Assembly (NCBI GenBank): GCA_900315805.1
Contig: ONAN01000026.1
Location: 1 to 39,901 of the forward strand
Length of the DNA: 39,901 nucleotides
Source: an uncultured Selenomonadales bacterium
GTDB taxonomy: Bacteria; Bacillota; Negativicutes; Acidaminococcales; Acidaminococcaceae
Direction: 5' to 3'
Under the pieces are notes generated by a model. It made no database searches. It had not been told where the DNA came from and saw nothing but the letters and a program-made list of their open reading frames with translations. Both the position numbers and the translations under genes were made by a program. This document shows positions 27,639 through 36,626 of the stretch, piece by piece. How positions within the stretch are numbered: the first letter of the stretch is position 1; each line of letters begins with the position of its first letter.

Positions 27639-27687
27639 CCGTTCTGAGCAGTACATCTTGGAGGATGAGACTGCTAGGACGGTTTTT
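27639..27687 (+). terminator. Terminator-like hairpin in the leader of the second autotransporter (attenuator?)
   Basis: CCGTTCTGAGCAGT (27639-27652) pairs with ACTGCTAGGACGG (27670-27682), with small irregularities, and is followed by T5. It lies between the probable promoter (27451) and the start codon (27714), so it would stop transcription before the gene unless something prevents it. Confidence 0.6.
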
Positions 27688-27713
27688 GTGTTTACAGAGG
27701 GAGATGGGGTACG

Positions 27714-30700
27714 ATGAAACGAACCACACGAAACAGAACGAGATTAAACCGGTACATCACAATGGCACTGCTTGGCGCGGCAGCATCATTCTGCCTGGGC
27801 GGCACGGCGGCGGCGGAATCCATCAACGTGTCGTACCACCCGGTATACCGGGCGAGCCAGGGGTCGTTGGAGTATTCCAGCGAGTCCGGCACGGCCGTCT
27901 ATGTGCGGAAAGGGAATCTGTCCCTGGAAGCGGGAGACACCTTATCTGCCAAGGGCGGCGTGACCGGCATCCGGCTCGATGGCAAGGGCGTCCTGACGCT
28001 GAAAGCCAAGGATATCGATCTGGTCGGCCAGGGGGACTGCGGATTGGAAAATTCCGATTACTGGCCCAGCGGCGGGAAAGCGGATACCAGCACGATTACG
28101 GCAGCCAATACCTTGAAGATGGAAGGCAAGGAAAATGGCCTGTTCCTGGGCAACAAGGGAGCCATGACGGTAACCGCGGGGCAGGATGCAACCTTCACCA
28201 GCCATGCAGCGGATTATAACGGCTTCGGCGATGCGGCCTATGAGGGCTGCGTCGAGGCGGAAGGGCTTGACCTTACGACAGGACCCATGGACCCGGACAA
28301 CCATCCGGTCCTGAATATTACGTCCGAAAACGGCAGCATCAATGTAACAGGCGGGCGGCACGGCGTTGTTTCCTTTATCTATTCCGATGTCAACCTGAAG
28401 GCCGCCAACGATAACAAGATTACGGCCGGGACGGCCACGCATAAGCGCCCCATCAACTATAGTCGCTATCAGCAGAGTGCGGCCATTTTCGCCGATGAAC
28501 GGGGCAACGTGTCGCTGGAGGCAGGGCATGACAATGAACTGAACTCGAGCCTGAACGGCATCATATCCTTCTACGGGTCGGACACAACCGTGACGGCCGG
28601 CCACAGCAACATCCTCCGGGTTGGGAATTTCGCCGCCGTCGCCTGCGGCGATGATAATTTCCTGAAAAGCAGCAGAGGAAGTCTGAATCCGCAGCCGGAG
28701 TGGCTGCCTAAACTGACCGACGGCTCCACGCTTACGATGGATGCCGGCTGGAACAATGAAATCTATTGCGGCGCCATGGGAGCGACCGCCGATTACAACG
28801 GCACCCTTATCATGAACGCGCGGCACCAGAACATCGTCACCGACACGACACCCTACTACTACTATTCCGCTGTGTGTGCCAACAACGATGACATGTTCAG
28901 TGTTCACGGCGGGACTCCCGATGTGAACGAAGACAAGCTGACAAGCGTCACCATGAATGCCGGCGAAGGCAATATCATCAAGTCCGGCGGTATGGGGATC
29001 AAGGCGGCCAATTACGGCAAGGTCCATGTCCATACGGATCACGGCAACAATGAAGTCGAAGGCGGCAACGCCATTTATGCGGCCTATTTCAAATATGGCG
29101 ACCACATGAAGCATTTGGACGACTGGGTCGTACCGTTCGGATATGCCGAAGTGGTGCTGTCTGCACCGGATGGGTACAACATCCTGACCCAGACCGACGA
29201 AGAGGTTGCGCGTCATCTTAAGCAAAACACACACGAAGAACCTGCCCTGATCCTGTCCGAGAGTGTTTCGCGCGTGAAACTCGATGCCTCGAAGGATAAT
29301 GTGCTGCAAGGCTATATCGGCATCGACGGGCTGTATAACCGCGGCTTTGACACGGAAAAGGGCGTGTACCTGAACGCCGGCGGCAGCAACCTCGTCACGG
29401 TCCAGAAAGACGGAATCGCGGCGGAAGAAGGCGAAGTGCGCCTGAAAGCCGGCAAAGATAACATCGTGACCATTACGGGAACCAACGGGGCGGAAACGCT
29501 GCCGGATCTGGACGGTACGGGTATCCGGGCGGCGAAGGACGGCCTCGTCATGATGGAAACCACTGCGGAAGACGGCGTGGAGCAGGTGCTGGGCCGCATG
29601 GACCGGGACACGGGCGTGCGCACGGAAAGCGGCGGCCGCGTGCTCTTCGGCGGCCGGTTGACCGTGACGGGAAAAGATGCCCTGAACGCTTCGGGGCAAA
29701 GTGAAAAGCAGCAGTCGCATATCCTGCTGGACTACGGGCAGCAGAGCACGATCCGCGGCAATGCGGTTGCGTTCGATGCGGGACTCGTCGATGTAGTGCC
29801 CCGCAGCGGAGGCAATTTGACCATGAAAGGCGATATCAAGGCCTTCCAGCCCCTGTATACGGAAGCATCCGTCGCCGATGCGGAAACGCTGCCGACCGTC
29901 GTGAATACAGGCGGCAAGGTCAACCTTGACTTTGCCCCCGGCAGTTCCCTGGAAGGCAGTGCCAGCCTGGGACGCCCGGAAGTGCGGCAGGCGGAACGGA
30001 CCATAGAGCACGGGGCCTCTTCCGAAGTCTGGGATGCCGCCTGGCAGGCCAAGAAGGCCGAGGTGCTTTCCTGGTATGAGCCGTACAAGGATGAAATACT
30101 TCAGTATTATACGGAAGAGCAGTATGAACAGATGATCCAGCAGGAACTGGAGTATGCAAGAAACGACCTTGACGCGGAATATAATGAATATAAAGCGCTC
30201 TCCGAGGCAGCGCTGGACCGCCTCCGCCATTTCCGGAAAGGCGAAATTGACATCAACTTGGGCGAAGGCGTGCCCTGGCTCATGACGAAATCGTCGTCCA
30301 TTACGAACCTGACAGGCCACGGCCACGTCTATTTCCTGAACGGCGGCGATGCGCTCGAAGTGGAAAACCTGCAGAACGCCGATACGTTCCATATGGACCT
30401 GGACTTTGCCGACGGCTCGAACAGCGACATGGTGTATGCAAACCACGGGACGGCCAACGAAATCAACCTGGATGTCAAGAACCTGCCGCGCCTGGACGCG
30501 CAGATGGAGCCCGGCGATGCCATCCGCTTCGCCGTGGTCAGCGACTCCCGGAACGAATTCCGCCACGGCAAGGTCATCGGGTACACGACGAACGGCATCT
30601 ACCGCGATGCCTTCACGGTCGAGTACCGCGATGTGGCGTCGGATCCGCTCAACACGGATGCGTATAACAATGCCTACAACGGCGACCCGACCGACGGCGT

Positions 30701-31754
30701 GCGCAAACCGACGAGCGCCGAAGTGCAGTCCCTTTACTACGACGGTTACGACGACCCGCAGAACGTCTACTTGGTGAAATCCATCGACGACATCAACGAC
30801 GGCACCGTGACGCCGGGCCGGGCCAGGGATATCGTGTGGCGCTACGTGACCGACCTGGACACCTTCACCAAGCGGAGCGGCCAGAGCCAGTACTTTTCCG
30901 ACGAAGGGGACCGCGGCGCCTGGGCGCGCCTGATCTACCGCAACCTGGGCGTCGACGGCGTCGGCGAAGTGGACGGCAACACCTATGAACTGGGTTACGC
31001 GACCGTCTCCCGCCAGAACGACGAACGCAAACACCGCTTCAGCGCATCCCTGTCCTATGGCAGGGAAAGCGGCAGCTGGGAAGGCTACGGCGGCGATTTG
31101 AAGATCCGCGATTTCGCCCTCAACCTGTACGATACGCACAAGTATTATCCTTCGGCAGAAAAGATGGCCCGTAAGCCCCTCTGGAAAGAGGACAGCCACG
31201 CCTACTGGGACAACTACCTGAAGTTCCACCGCGTCAAGACGGACTACACCGCCGTCGACCACCTGGCAGGCACCCGGTATAGCGGCGACTACCACCAGAA
31301 CGTGGCCAACCTGTCGACGGAATACGGCCATAAACTCAAGCTGGACGAAAAGTGGTTCTGGGTGCCCCAGGCCCAGCTGCAGCTGAGCTACGTCGGCGGC
31401 TATGACTACACCGACTCCCAGGACCTGTCCGTCTCGGCAGACCACGACTGGAGCCTCATCGGCCGCGTCGGCTTTGATTTGGTGAAAAAACTCGACGCCA
31501 AAGACGACAGCAAACTGTACCTGAAAGCATCGCTGCTCCACGAATTCCTGGACGGTTACGATGTCACGACCTCGTACAAAAAAGACCATTACACCGACGA
31601 AGGCAGCCAGAGCGGCACCTGGGGCGTGGTCGGCCTCGGTTACAGCCTGAAGAGCGGCAAAAACAACTACATGTATTTCGACGCCGAACGCTACATTGGC
31701 AACGACTTCGAACGCACCTACGACATCCGGGCCGGGATCAACTGGAAGTTCTAA
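27714..31754 (+). CDS. Type Va autotransporter, large passenger (copy 2)
   Basis: A 1346-residue paralogue of the preceding autotransporter. ATG 27714 follows a GGGAGATGGGG. The signal peptide (RYITMALLGAAASFCLGGTAAA) is preceded by a basic stretch. The passenger has similar degenerate Gly/Asn repeats (AGHDNELNS, AGHSNILRVG, AGWNNEIYCG, DHGNNEVEGG) but little direct identity to copy 1. It includes a charged helical stretch near residues 775-840 (EVLSWYEPYKDEILQYYTEEQYEQ). From PGDAIRFAVVSDS onward (~930-1346) it is almost the same as copy 1, both in protein and largely in DNA, including the barrel and the terminal GINWKF. The close match of the barrel and divergence of the passenger suggest duplication with recombination. 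Probably a surface adhesin. Confidence 0.9.
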   Translation: MKRTTRNRTRLNRYITMALLGAAASFCLGGTAAAESINVSYHPVYRASQGSLEYSSESGTAVYVRKGNLSLEAGDTLSAKGGVTGIRLDGKGVLTLKAKDIDLVGQGDCGLENSDYWPSGGKADTSTITAANTLKMEGKENGLFLGNKGAMTVTAGQDATFTSHAADYNGFGDAAYEGCVEAEGLDLTTGPMDPDNHPVLNITSENGSINVTGGRHGVVSFIYSDVNLKAANDNKITAGTATHKRPINYSRYQQSAAIFADERGNVSLEAGHDNELNSSLNGIISFYGSDTTVTAGHSNILRVGNFAAVACGDDNFLKSSRGSLNPQPEWLPKLTDGSTLTMDAGWNNEIYCGAMGATADYNGTLIMNARHQNIVTDTTPYYYYSAVCANNDDMFSVHGGTPDVNEDKLTSVTMNAGEGNIIKSGGMGIKAANYGKVHVHTDHGNNEVEGGNAIYAAYFKYGDHMKHLDDWVVPFGYAEVVLSAPDGYNILTQTDEEVARHLKQNTHEEPALILSESVSRVKLDASKDNVLQGYIGIDGLYNRGFDTEKGVYLNAGGSNLVTVQKDGIAAEEGEVRLKAGKDNIVTITGTNGAETLPDLDGTGIRAAKDGLVMMETTAEDGVEQVLGRMDRDTGVRTESGGRVLFGGRLTVTGKDALNASGQSEKQQSHILLDYGQQSTIRGNAVAFDAGLVDVVPRSGGNLTMKGDIKAFQPLYTEASVADAETLPTVVNTGGKVNLDFAPGSSLEGSASLGRPEVRQAERTIEHGASSEVWDAAWQAKKAEVLSWYEPYKDEILQYYTEEQYEQMIQQELEYARNDLDAEYNEYKALSEAALDRLRHFRKGEIDINLGEGVPWLMTKSSSITNLTGHGHVYFLNGGDALEVENLQNADTFHMDLDFADGSNSDMVYANHGTANEINLDVKNLPRLDAQMEPGDAIRFAVVSDSRNEFRHGKVIGYTTNGIYRDAFTVEYRDVASDPLNTDAYNNAYNGDPTDGVRKPTSAEVQSLYYDGYDDPQNVYLVKSIDDINDGTVTPGRARDIVWRYVTDLDTFTKRSGQSQYFSDEGDRGAWARLIYRNLGVDGVGEVDGNTYELGYATVSRQNDERKHRFSASLSYGRESGSWEGYGGDLKIRDFALNLYDTHKYYPSAEKMARKPLWKEDSHAYWDNYLKFHRVKTDYTAVDHLAGTRYSGDYHQNVANLSTEYGHKLKLDEKWFWVPQAQLQLSYVGGYDYTDSQDLSVSADHDWSLIGRVGFDLVKKLDAKDDSKLYLKASLLHEFLDGYDVTTSYKKDHYTDEGSQSGTWGVVGLGYSLKSGKNNYMYFDAERYIGNDFERTYDIRAGINWKF

Positions 31755-31800
31755 CGTTCCTTTCCTTGGCGCACCCGAAAAACAGAACATCTTATACCTT

Positions 31801-31843
31801 AACGACACGGACTTGGGAAATTCCCCGGCCCGCGTCGTTTTTG
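31801..31843 (+). terminator. Autotransporter-type terminator, copy 3
   Basis: Same element as 22470 and 27101: AACGACACGG with CCGCGTCGTT, an inner GGGAAATTCCCC, then T5. It lies ~50 bp after the stop codon of the second autotransporter. Confidence 0.8.
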
Positions 31844-31858
31844 TTTCCAATCAAGCAC

Positions 31859-31888
31859 TGGACTTTCAACAAAAAATCATGATATAAT
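31859..31888 (+). promoter_or_regulatory. Probable promoter of the O-antigen-ligase gene
   Basis: TGGACT and TATAAT (31883-31888) are spaced 18 bp apart in an AT-rich stretch just after the terminator. The start codon lies ~95 bp further on. Confidence 0.45.
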
Positions 31889-31980
31889 TTTCTATTATAT
31901 TATATTGTAGGATTTCCAGGGACTGGTTCCGGGCCATACGGCCCTTGGGGAATTGGTTTGACGTTCGCGGGAGGCATATA

Positions 31981-33195
31981 GTGTCAATGGAAAAGAAATG
32001 GAAGTATCTGCTGCTGTTTATCAGCAATGTATTCTTTTTCTTTTTGTGCAGTACCAAATGGAATGCAGGATACAGCATCAGCGCAGGTTTGGCGGTACTT
32101 GTTATTGTATGGGGACGCTTTCAATTAAATAAAAAAGTATCGTTTTTCCCCACTTGTTGCATTGTGGCGTATTTCCTTTTCATCGGAGGCGTCTCGTTAG
32201 CTTCCTATTTATCGGGAGACCCCGCTTCCATGCGCGTGGCATATAAGTTTTTGGCCTATTCCATCCCCATGTGGGTTTTATTCTTTTTGCTGCAGCGGGA
32301 TATCTCCATTTTACCCGCGATTCAGTGGGGAATTGTTGCGGGAACGAATGTGTTGAATACCGTGGTGATACAGGAAATTTGGAAGGTTCATGCCATCAAG
32401 AGGATATACGGTCCCTTTGCTTCCCCCAATCACCTTGCCATGGTGATGGAATCCATTTTACCGTTTTTATTGCTGAACACGGTTTACCTGATAAAAAATG
32501 TGCACAGGGAATCCCCTGCGCGGGAAAAAGTGCTTACGGTACTTTCTATCGTAACCAGCGTGTTGGCCGTAGGAGCCATCTTGTTAACGCGGTCCCGCGG
32601 GGGCATTGCCGGGTTCCTGTTAGGTGCCGTGTTCGCATTCTGCGCGCTGTTTTTAAATCATACGCATCTCAGCGGCCTGAAAAAGATTTCTGCGCTGGCG
32701 CTCGTATTTGTGTTATCGGGTGCCGTCGTCTTCGGGGTAACGGTGAATTATTTGAACCGTAAGTATGATCCCGAACGGGTCCTTTTATTAACGTCCGCGT
32801 ATCATATGTGGCAGGACCATCCATTATATGGTGTAGGAATCGGAAGATGGAATGAGGTGTATCGGGCGCACTATATGCTGAAGGGAGCCAGGGAACCGAA
32901 GCTGTCCCTGCCTCATAACAATATCGCCAATTTCTTCTCCGGGGCCGGTGTCCTTGGCGGCGGCGGCTTCGTGCTCTTTATGCTTTCCGTGCTGTATGTG
33001 CTGCTGCGGGCCCTTCGGACGCAGCCGGATAACCATTACATTTATGCCATGCTTTGGGTCTGGATCGCCATTTCCGTGCACGGGATGGTCGATAACAGCT
33101 TCTTCGGCCGGTATAACGACCGATTGTTCTTTGCGATGCTGGGCGTCGCCCTGGCTGCGATACGGCAGGGAGAAACCCGTTTGCTGAAACCGTAA
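31981..33195 (+). CDS. O-antigen ligase / Wzy-type polymerase family membrane protein
   Basis: A 404-residue polytopic membrane protein. GTG 31981, six bases after GGGAGG, is the best start; ATG 31987 is also possible. Around ten or more hydrophobic segments are visible. Family features are the LTRSRGG word near the middle, a large loop ending with HPLYGVGIGRW, and a late LPHNNIANFFSGAGVLGG, as in WaaL/Wzy_C proteins. Members join O-antigen or other undecaprenyl-linked glycans to lipid A-core, or in some cases to proteins, at the periplasmic face. Base composition is less GC-rich than its neighbours, as is common for envelope-glycan genes. It is followed by GT25 and GT9 genes but separated from them by 111 bp with a possible promoter. 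Confidence 0.82.
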   Translation: MSMEKKWKYLLLFISNVFFFFLCSTKWNAGYSISAGLAVLVIVWGRFQLNKKVSFFPTCCIVAYFLFIGGVSLASYLSGDPASMRVAYKFLAYSIPMWVLFFLLQRDISILPAIQWGIVAGTNVLNTVVIQEIWKVHAIKRIYGPFASPNHLAMVMESILPFLLLNTVYLIKNVHRESPAREKVLTVLSIVTSVLAVGAILLTRSRGGIAGFLLGAVFAFCALFLNHTHLSGLKKISALALVFVLSGAVVFGVTVNYLNRKYDPERVLLLTSAYHMWQDHPLYGVGIGRWNEVYRAHYMLKGAREPKLSLPHNNIANFFSGAGVLGGGGFVLFMLSVLYVLLRALRTQPDNHYIYAMLWVWIAISVHGMVDNSFFGRYNDRLFFAMLGVALAAIRQGETRLLKP

Positions 33196-33306
33196 AGGGG
33201 ACGATGTCCCGAAACGGCGTACGGCAAAGCGAATAACAGTGGCAAAAAATCTTTGCTTAAGGTATGATATATATTAAGTCCAAACGGGGAGTAAGAGGAA
33301 GATTTC

Positions 33307-34089
33307 ATGACCACCATGTACCATTCCATCATCAGTTCTTCAAAGGCTCCTGCCAGACGGAAGTCGGTCGAGGAGAATTTTGCTGCCTTAGGGCTGCAGC
33401 CAAACTTTTTTGAAGCGATTATGGGGGATGAACTTTCCCAGCAAGAACTAAATACAGTTTCTCAGGCAGACGGGCTCCTGACGCTAGGGGAAATCGGCTG
33501 TGCGTTGTCGCATCTGGAGATCTACAAACAGCTGCTGCGCAGCAGCGAGCCGTATATCTTCATATTCGAAGATGACGCCCGCCTGACCAGGGAGTTTGTC
33601 AGGGCAATTCCTGCCATTCAACGGTTCATGGCAGGGCAGGACAAACCAACCGTTTTGAGCCTGCATCGCATCCGGGGCCATGTGCATCCGGTCTTCCGGC
33701 TGGATTCGGAAAAACGGATCCTCCATGCGCTGGCAGGGTCCACCGGGCATGGATATGTGATTAACCGGCAGGCGGCGGCCAATATATTGAAAGCGCAGAC
33801 GCCGCTGCGATTTGAGATTGACGCCTGGGCCATTTATCAAAAACTCTGCTATATCACGTTCTATACGACGGATTTTGATTTCATCCAGGTGGATAAAGCA
33901 CTGGCTGCCCGCTCACTGATCGATGAAATTTCTCCCAAACGGCATAAATTGGACTCCAAAATCGTAAAGCGGCTCAAAGACCGGCAGATCCGGGAATTGT
34001 ATGGGCAAAAAAGCCTGCAGGAGAAACTGCTCTGTCAGCTTTTCCGGTTAGGCCGTCATATTCAAGCGTTGTACTACCAGGAAATTTAA
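33307..34089 (+). CDS. Glycosyltransferase family 25 (LPS-type)
   Basis: A 260-residue cytoplasmic glycosyltransferase. Family signatures are seen in order: ISSSKAPARRKSVEENF near the start, LTLGEIGCALSHLEIYKQL, IFIFEDDARL with the metal-binding acidic pair, then GSTGHGYVINRQAA. These are typical of GT25 enzymes that add galactose or related sugars to lipooligosaccharide. ATG 33307 follows GAGGAAG. It begins a likely operon with the GT9, the unknown 35213 gene and the sirtuin (gaps of 31, 24 and 22 bp). The sugar and acceptor cannot be told from sequence. Confidence 0.85.
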   Translation: MTTMYHSIISSSKAPARRKSVEENFAALGLQPNFFEAIMGDELSQQELNTVSQADGLLTLGEIGCALSHLEIYKQLLRSSEPYIFIFEDDARLTREFVRAIPAIQRFMAGQDKPTVLSLHRIRGHVHPVFRLDSEKRILHALAGSTGHGYVINRQAAANILKAQTPLRFEIDAWAIYQKLCYITFYTTDFDFIQVDKALAARSLIDEISPKRHKLDSKIVKRLKDRQIRELYGQKSLQEKLLCQLFRLGRHIQALYYQEI

Positions 34090-34120
34090 ACAGCGTATGT
34101 GTGGAAAAGAGTGAAAATCG

Positions 34121-35188
34121 ATGGCTGGACACTATAAAATCTTTTTGGACGGAATCATGCATTTAGGCGATATCTTCATGTCGGCCTCGGTGATTCCTGT
34201 CTTACGGCAGCAGTATCCGGAAGCGGAAATCCATTACCTTGTGAAGGATGATCTGGCCGGCGCGGCGGGACTGTTGAGCGGCATCGACCGCATTATCCCG
34301 TATACTTATAAAAGCGGCGGCGGCTACATGGATGTGTACCGCATCGGAAAACAGCTGGCCAAAGAACAGTATGACCTGGGGATTTCCCTGGATCCGCGGG
34401 AGCGGGTCACGCTCATGAAATGGTTTGCCCGGATCCCCATCCGGTTGAGCATGGAACGGGCACTGGGCTGGGAACTCGGCTGGGAAAAATATTTCTATAC
34501 GGAAGACCTGCATTTCCGGAAACCCTGGGACTATCGGGAACACAGCATGAGCGAGAGCTTCCAGCGCCTGATCCGGGATTATTTCCGGGACGACTCGGAA
34601 GAATTCATTCCGCCTACCGTGCGGCCTTCCACCAAAGCGGAACTGGACAAGGCAGAGGCACTGCTGGTCCCGCTTCAGGGGTATAAAGAGAAAATCGCCT
34701 TTAGTGTGGAAACCACGACGAAAACCAAAGACTGGCCGACCCGGAAATTTGCCGAGGTGGCGGACTGGCTCGTGGAAACGTACGGGGCAGGCATCGTCAT
34801 TACCGGCATTCCTTCCCAGGAACCGCGGATTGCCGAGGTTATCCGGCAGATGAAGCATCCGGAAGCGGCACTCGATGTGGCAGGCAAGACTTCCCTTACC
34901 GAACTGATTGCCCTGTTCCGCCGCATGAAACTGCTGCTCACCCTCGATACCGGCTCGGCCCACATTGCGGCAGTGGCCGGGTGCCCGGTCATTACGATCT
35001 TTACGCACAATTCCCCCGAAATCTACCGGGCTGCCTGTGCGGTCAGCCGTACGGTGAGCGGGCACGTGCCCTGCTCCGGCAAGCATACCTGCATTGGGCC
35101 GTCGCGCTGCACCAAGACGGATTGCGTGGACTGCATCAGCACCGATATGGTGAAAACGGAAATTCAACAGGTAATGAAAGAACTATAA
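34121..35188 (+). CDS. Glycosyltransferase family 9 (heptosyltransferase-like)
   Basis: A 355-residue GT-B enzyme resembling ADP-heptose:LPS heptosyltransferases. Visible are the N-terminal acceptor-domain motif FLDGIMHLGDIFMSASVIP and a middle VETTTKTKDWPTRKFAEVADWL. The donor-site LTLDTGSAHIAAVAGCPVITIF comes next, then a Cys-rich C-terminus (CSGKHTCIGPSRCTKTDCVDC). Cys-rich ends are common in this family. In the related bacterial autotransporter heptosyltransferases (TibC/Aah), cysteines bind iron. Because large autotransporters are encoded just upstream, protein glycosylation is a possible alternative to inner-core LPS synthesis. The start ATG is weakly supported (GAAAATCG upstream) but the spacing to the previous gene suits an operon. 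Confidence 0.82.
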   Translation: MAGHYKIFLDGIMHLGDIFMSASVIPVLRQQYPEAEIHYLVKDDLAGAAGLLSGIDRIIPYTYKSGGGYMDVYRIGKQLAKEQYDLGISLDPRERVTLMKWFARIPIRLSMERALGWELGWEKYFYTEDLHFRKPWDYREHSMSESFQRLIRDYFRDDSEEFIPPTVRPSTKAELDKAEALLVPLQGYKEKIAFSVETTTKTKDWPTRKFAEVADWLVETYGAGIVITGIPSQEPRIAEVIRQMKHPEAALDVAGKTSLTELIALFRRMKLLLTLDTGSAHIAAVAGCPVITIFTHNSPEIYRAACAVSRTVSGHVPCSGKHTCIGPSRCTKTDCVDCISTDMVKTEIQQVMKEL

Positions 35189-35212
35189 CATATACGGGAG
35201 GAACACATCGAT

Positions 35213-36604
35213 ATGGCAATTAAAAAAGATTTCGCAGAGAAACTGATGGGAGCGAAAGGGGAGGTCGTCGCGCCTTCCTTTTCGGTGATTCCCGACGGTT
35301 ATCTGGCGTTGGTGAATACAGCGGAAGGCCGTAAAGTGGCCGTGGTCTGCACCGCGAAGGCCGAACATGCGGCCCAGTGGAAGGGGGCGGCGTTCGAAGC
35401 CGTCGATGACCCGAAGGCCAAAAAGGTCCAGGTCGGCTTTTTCCCGCTCATCCCGAACAACGCGGCCCTGGTGCGCCGTCTCGTCAGCTGGGCAGCCCCG
35501 TCTTCGTGCGGCGTCAGCGGCGTGAGCGTGGCCTTCAGCGACTGGCTGGGCGTCATCAACAGCCAGCTGCCGGTCCTGTTCGAACACAAGCAGATCAAGC
35601 CCGTCCTGGTCGACTTCACGCCGGCCGAAAGCACGGCCCTGCACCGCAATTTCCTGGAACCCATGGACGCCGCCACGTGGAGCGTCCTGTCCTCGGGCTA
35701 TAAAGGCGGCTGGTCCGCCAACGCGGCAGCCCTCAAAGAAGAAGGCGATGTCGTGAAGGCCCTGCTGTACGATTACAGCGGCGTCGGCATCGACTGCAGC
35801 GACCGCGTCGACCGCTCCGTCGAGCAGCTGACGGACGACGAAGTCCAGAAAAAGTTCGGCGAACTGGACCGCGACTTCAAGGAAGCCATCGACAAGTCCT
35901 ACCTGGACGCCGAATTCAAGCTGGGCGACGACAAGCTCACCTTCGAGGAAATCTCCCTGCACCGCATGGTCCTGGAATACGGCCAGGCCATCATGTTCCT
36001 GCAGAAAATGTACAAGGACTACCTGTCCGACACGCCGTGGGACCGCGACTTCGAAGTCGACATGTCCAACTGCGACAAGGCCATGACGCCCCAGGAACAC
36101 TACTTTGTGGCCAACGAGCTGAAACGCGCCGCCGTCAAATTCGACACGCTCTGCGTCGACGCCGTCGTCGTCAAGGACGAACTGGACCGCAACCTGAAAC
36201 TCCACGCCGCCATCGCCAAAGCCTTCGACTACCGCCTCAGCTTCACCAATACGGCCCTGGCGTTCGATGACCTGGAAGATGTCACGAAGAGTTTCAACCG
36301 CAAAATCAATTTCAAGCTCACGAATGTGCTCTGGCTCGCAGCGCTCCAGACCGTCGCGGAAACGGAACCGTCGCTGCTGGCCAGCATTGCCGAACGCATT
36401 GACCGGCCCGTACCGGCCAGGGAGGAACTGTTCCCGGCCGACCCGGCGGGCATTGCCTTCGCCACCTCGTACGACCGCATCCTCGCCGGCCCGGGCGAAA
36501 AGGACAAGGATCCCCTGGGCATCCGTGCCGCCGTGGAAAAGCATCTCGGTACGTACGAAGGGAAATTGGCGGACCTGGTCAACCATTACATCCGCACAAT
36601 CTGA
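35213..36604 (+). CDS. Protein of unknown function, possibly a divergent tagaturonate-epimerase (UxaE)-like protein
   Basis: A 463-residue soluble protein; ATG 35213 follows a GGGAGG. It has no signal peptide. One region (TPQEHYFVANELKRAAVKF) and the order of nearby words (LHAAIAKAFDYRLSF, INFKLTNVLWLAALQTV, FATSYDRILAG, VEKHLGTYEGKL) recall UxaE. In UxaE I remember LAPRFVG and LSLHSGSDKF at the equivalent places. Here those read LCVDAVV and LSFTNTALAF, so the histidine and other likely active-site residues would be absent. This comparison is from memory and must be treated as inference. If it holds, the protein is a pseudoenzyme or has a new activity. It is very GC-rich and sits between a glycosyltransferase and a sirtuin with short gaps. 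Confidence 0.6.
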   Translation: MAIKKDFAEKLMGAKGEVVAPSFSVIPDGYLALVNTAEGRKVAVVCTAKAEHAAQWKGAAFEAVDDPKAKKVQVGFFPLIPNNAALVRRLVSWAAPSSCGVSGVSVAFSDWLGVINSQLPVLFEHKQIKPVLVDFTPAESTALHRNFLEPMDAATWSVLSSGYKGGWSANAAALKEEGDVVKALLYDYSGVGIDCSDRVDRSVEQLTDDEVQKKFGELDRDFKEAIDKSYLDAEFKLGDDKLTFEEISLHRMVLEYGQAIMFLQKMYKDYLSDTPWDRDFEVDMSNCDKAMTPQEHYFVANELKRAAVKFDTLCVDAVVVKDELDRNLKLHAAIAKAFDYRLSFTNTALAFDDLEDVTKSFNRKINFKLTNVLWLAALQTVAETEPSLLASIAERIDRPVPAREELFPADPAGIAFATSYDRILAGPGEKDKDPLGIRAAVEKHLGTYEGKLADLVNHYIRTI

Positions 36605-36626
36605 TTGTAAGAAAGGGTGGTGGCTC

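Larger units (their letters stand above)
27043..27713. other. 670-bp intergenic region between the two autotransporters
   Basis: It contains the autotransporter-type terminator (27101-27143), two tandem copies of a ~48-bp module with TTATCC(C/A).CATTCCTGA and AAGGCATGGTG (about 27154-27201 and 27228-27275), a conserved-loop hairpin (27271-27325), the promoter block (27438-27487), and a leader with a terminator-like hairpin (27639-27687). No gene was seen. Confidence 0.65.

Noticed and set aside
24439..31850. Long minus-strand frames opposite the two autotransporters
   Set aside because: They are shadows of the repetitive plus-strand genes. The plus-strand frames have signal peptides, barrels and terminal aromatic residues.
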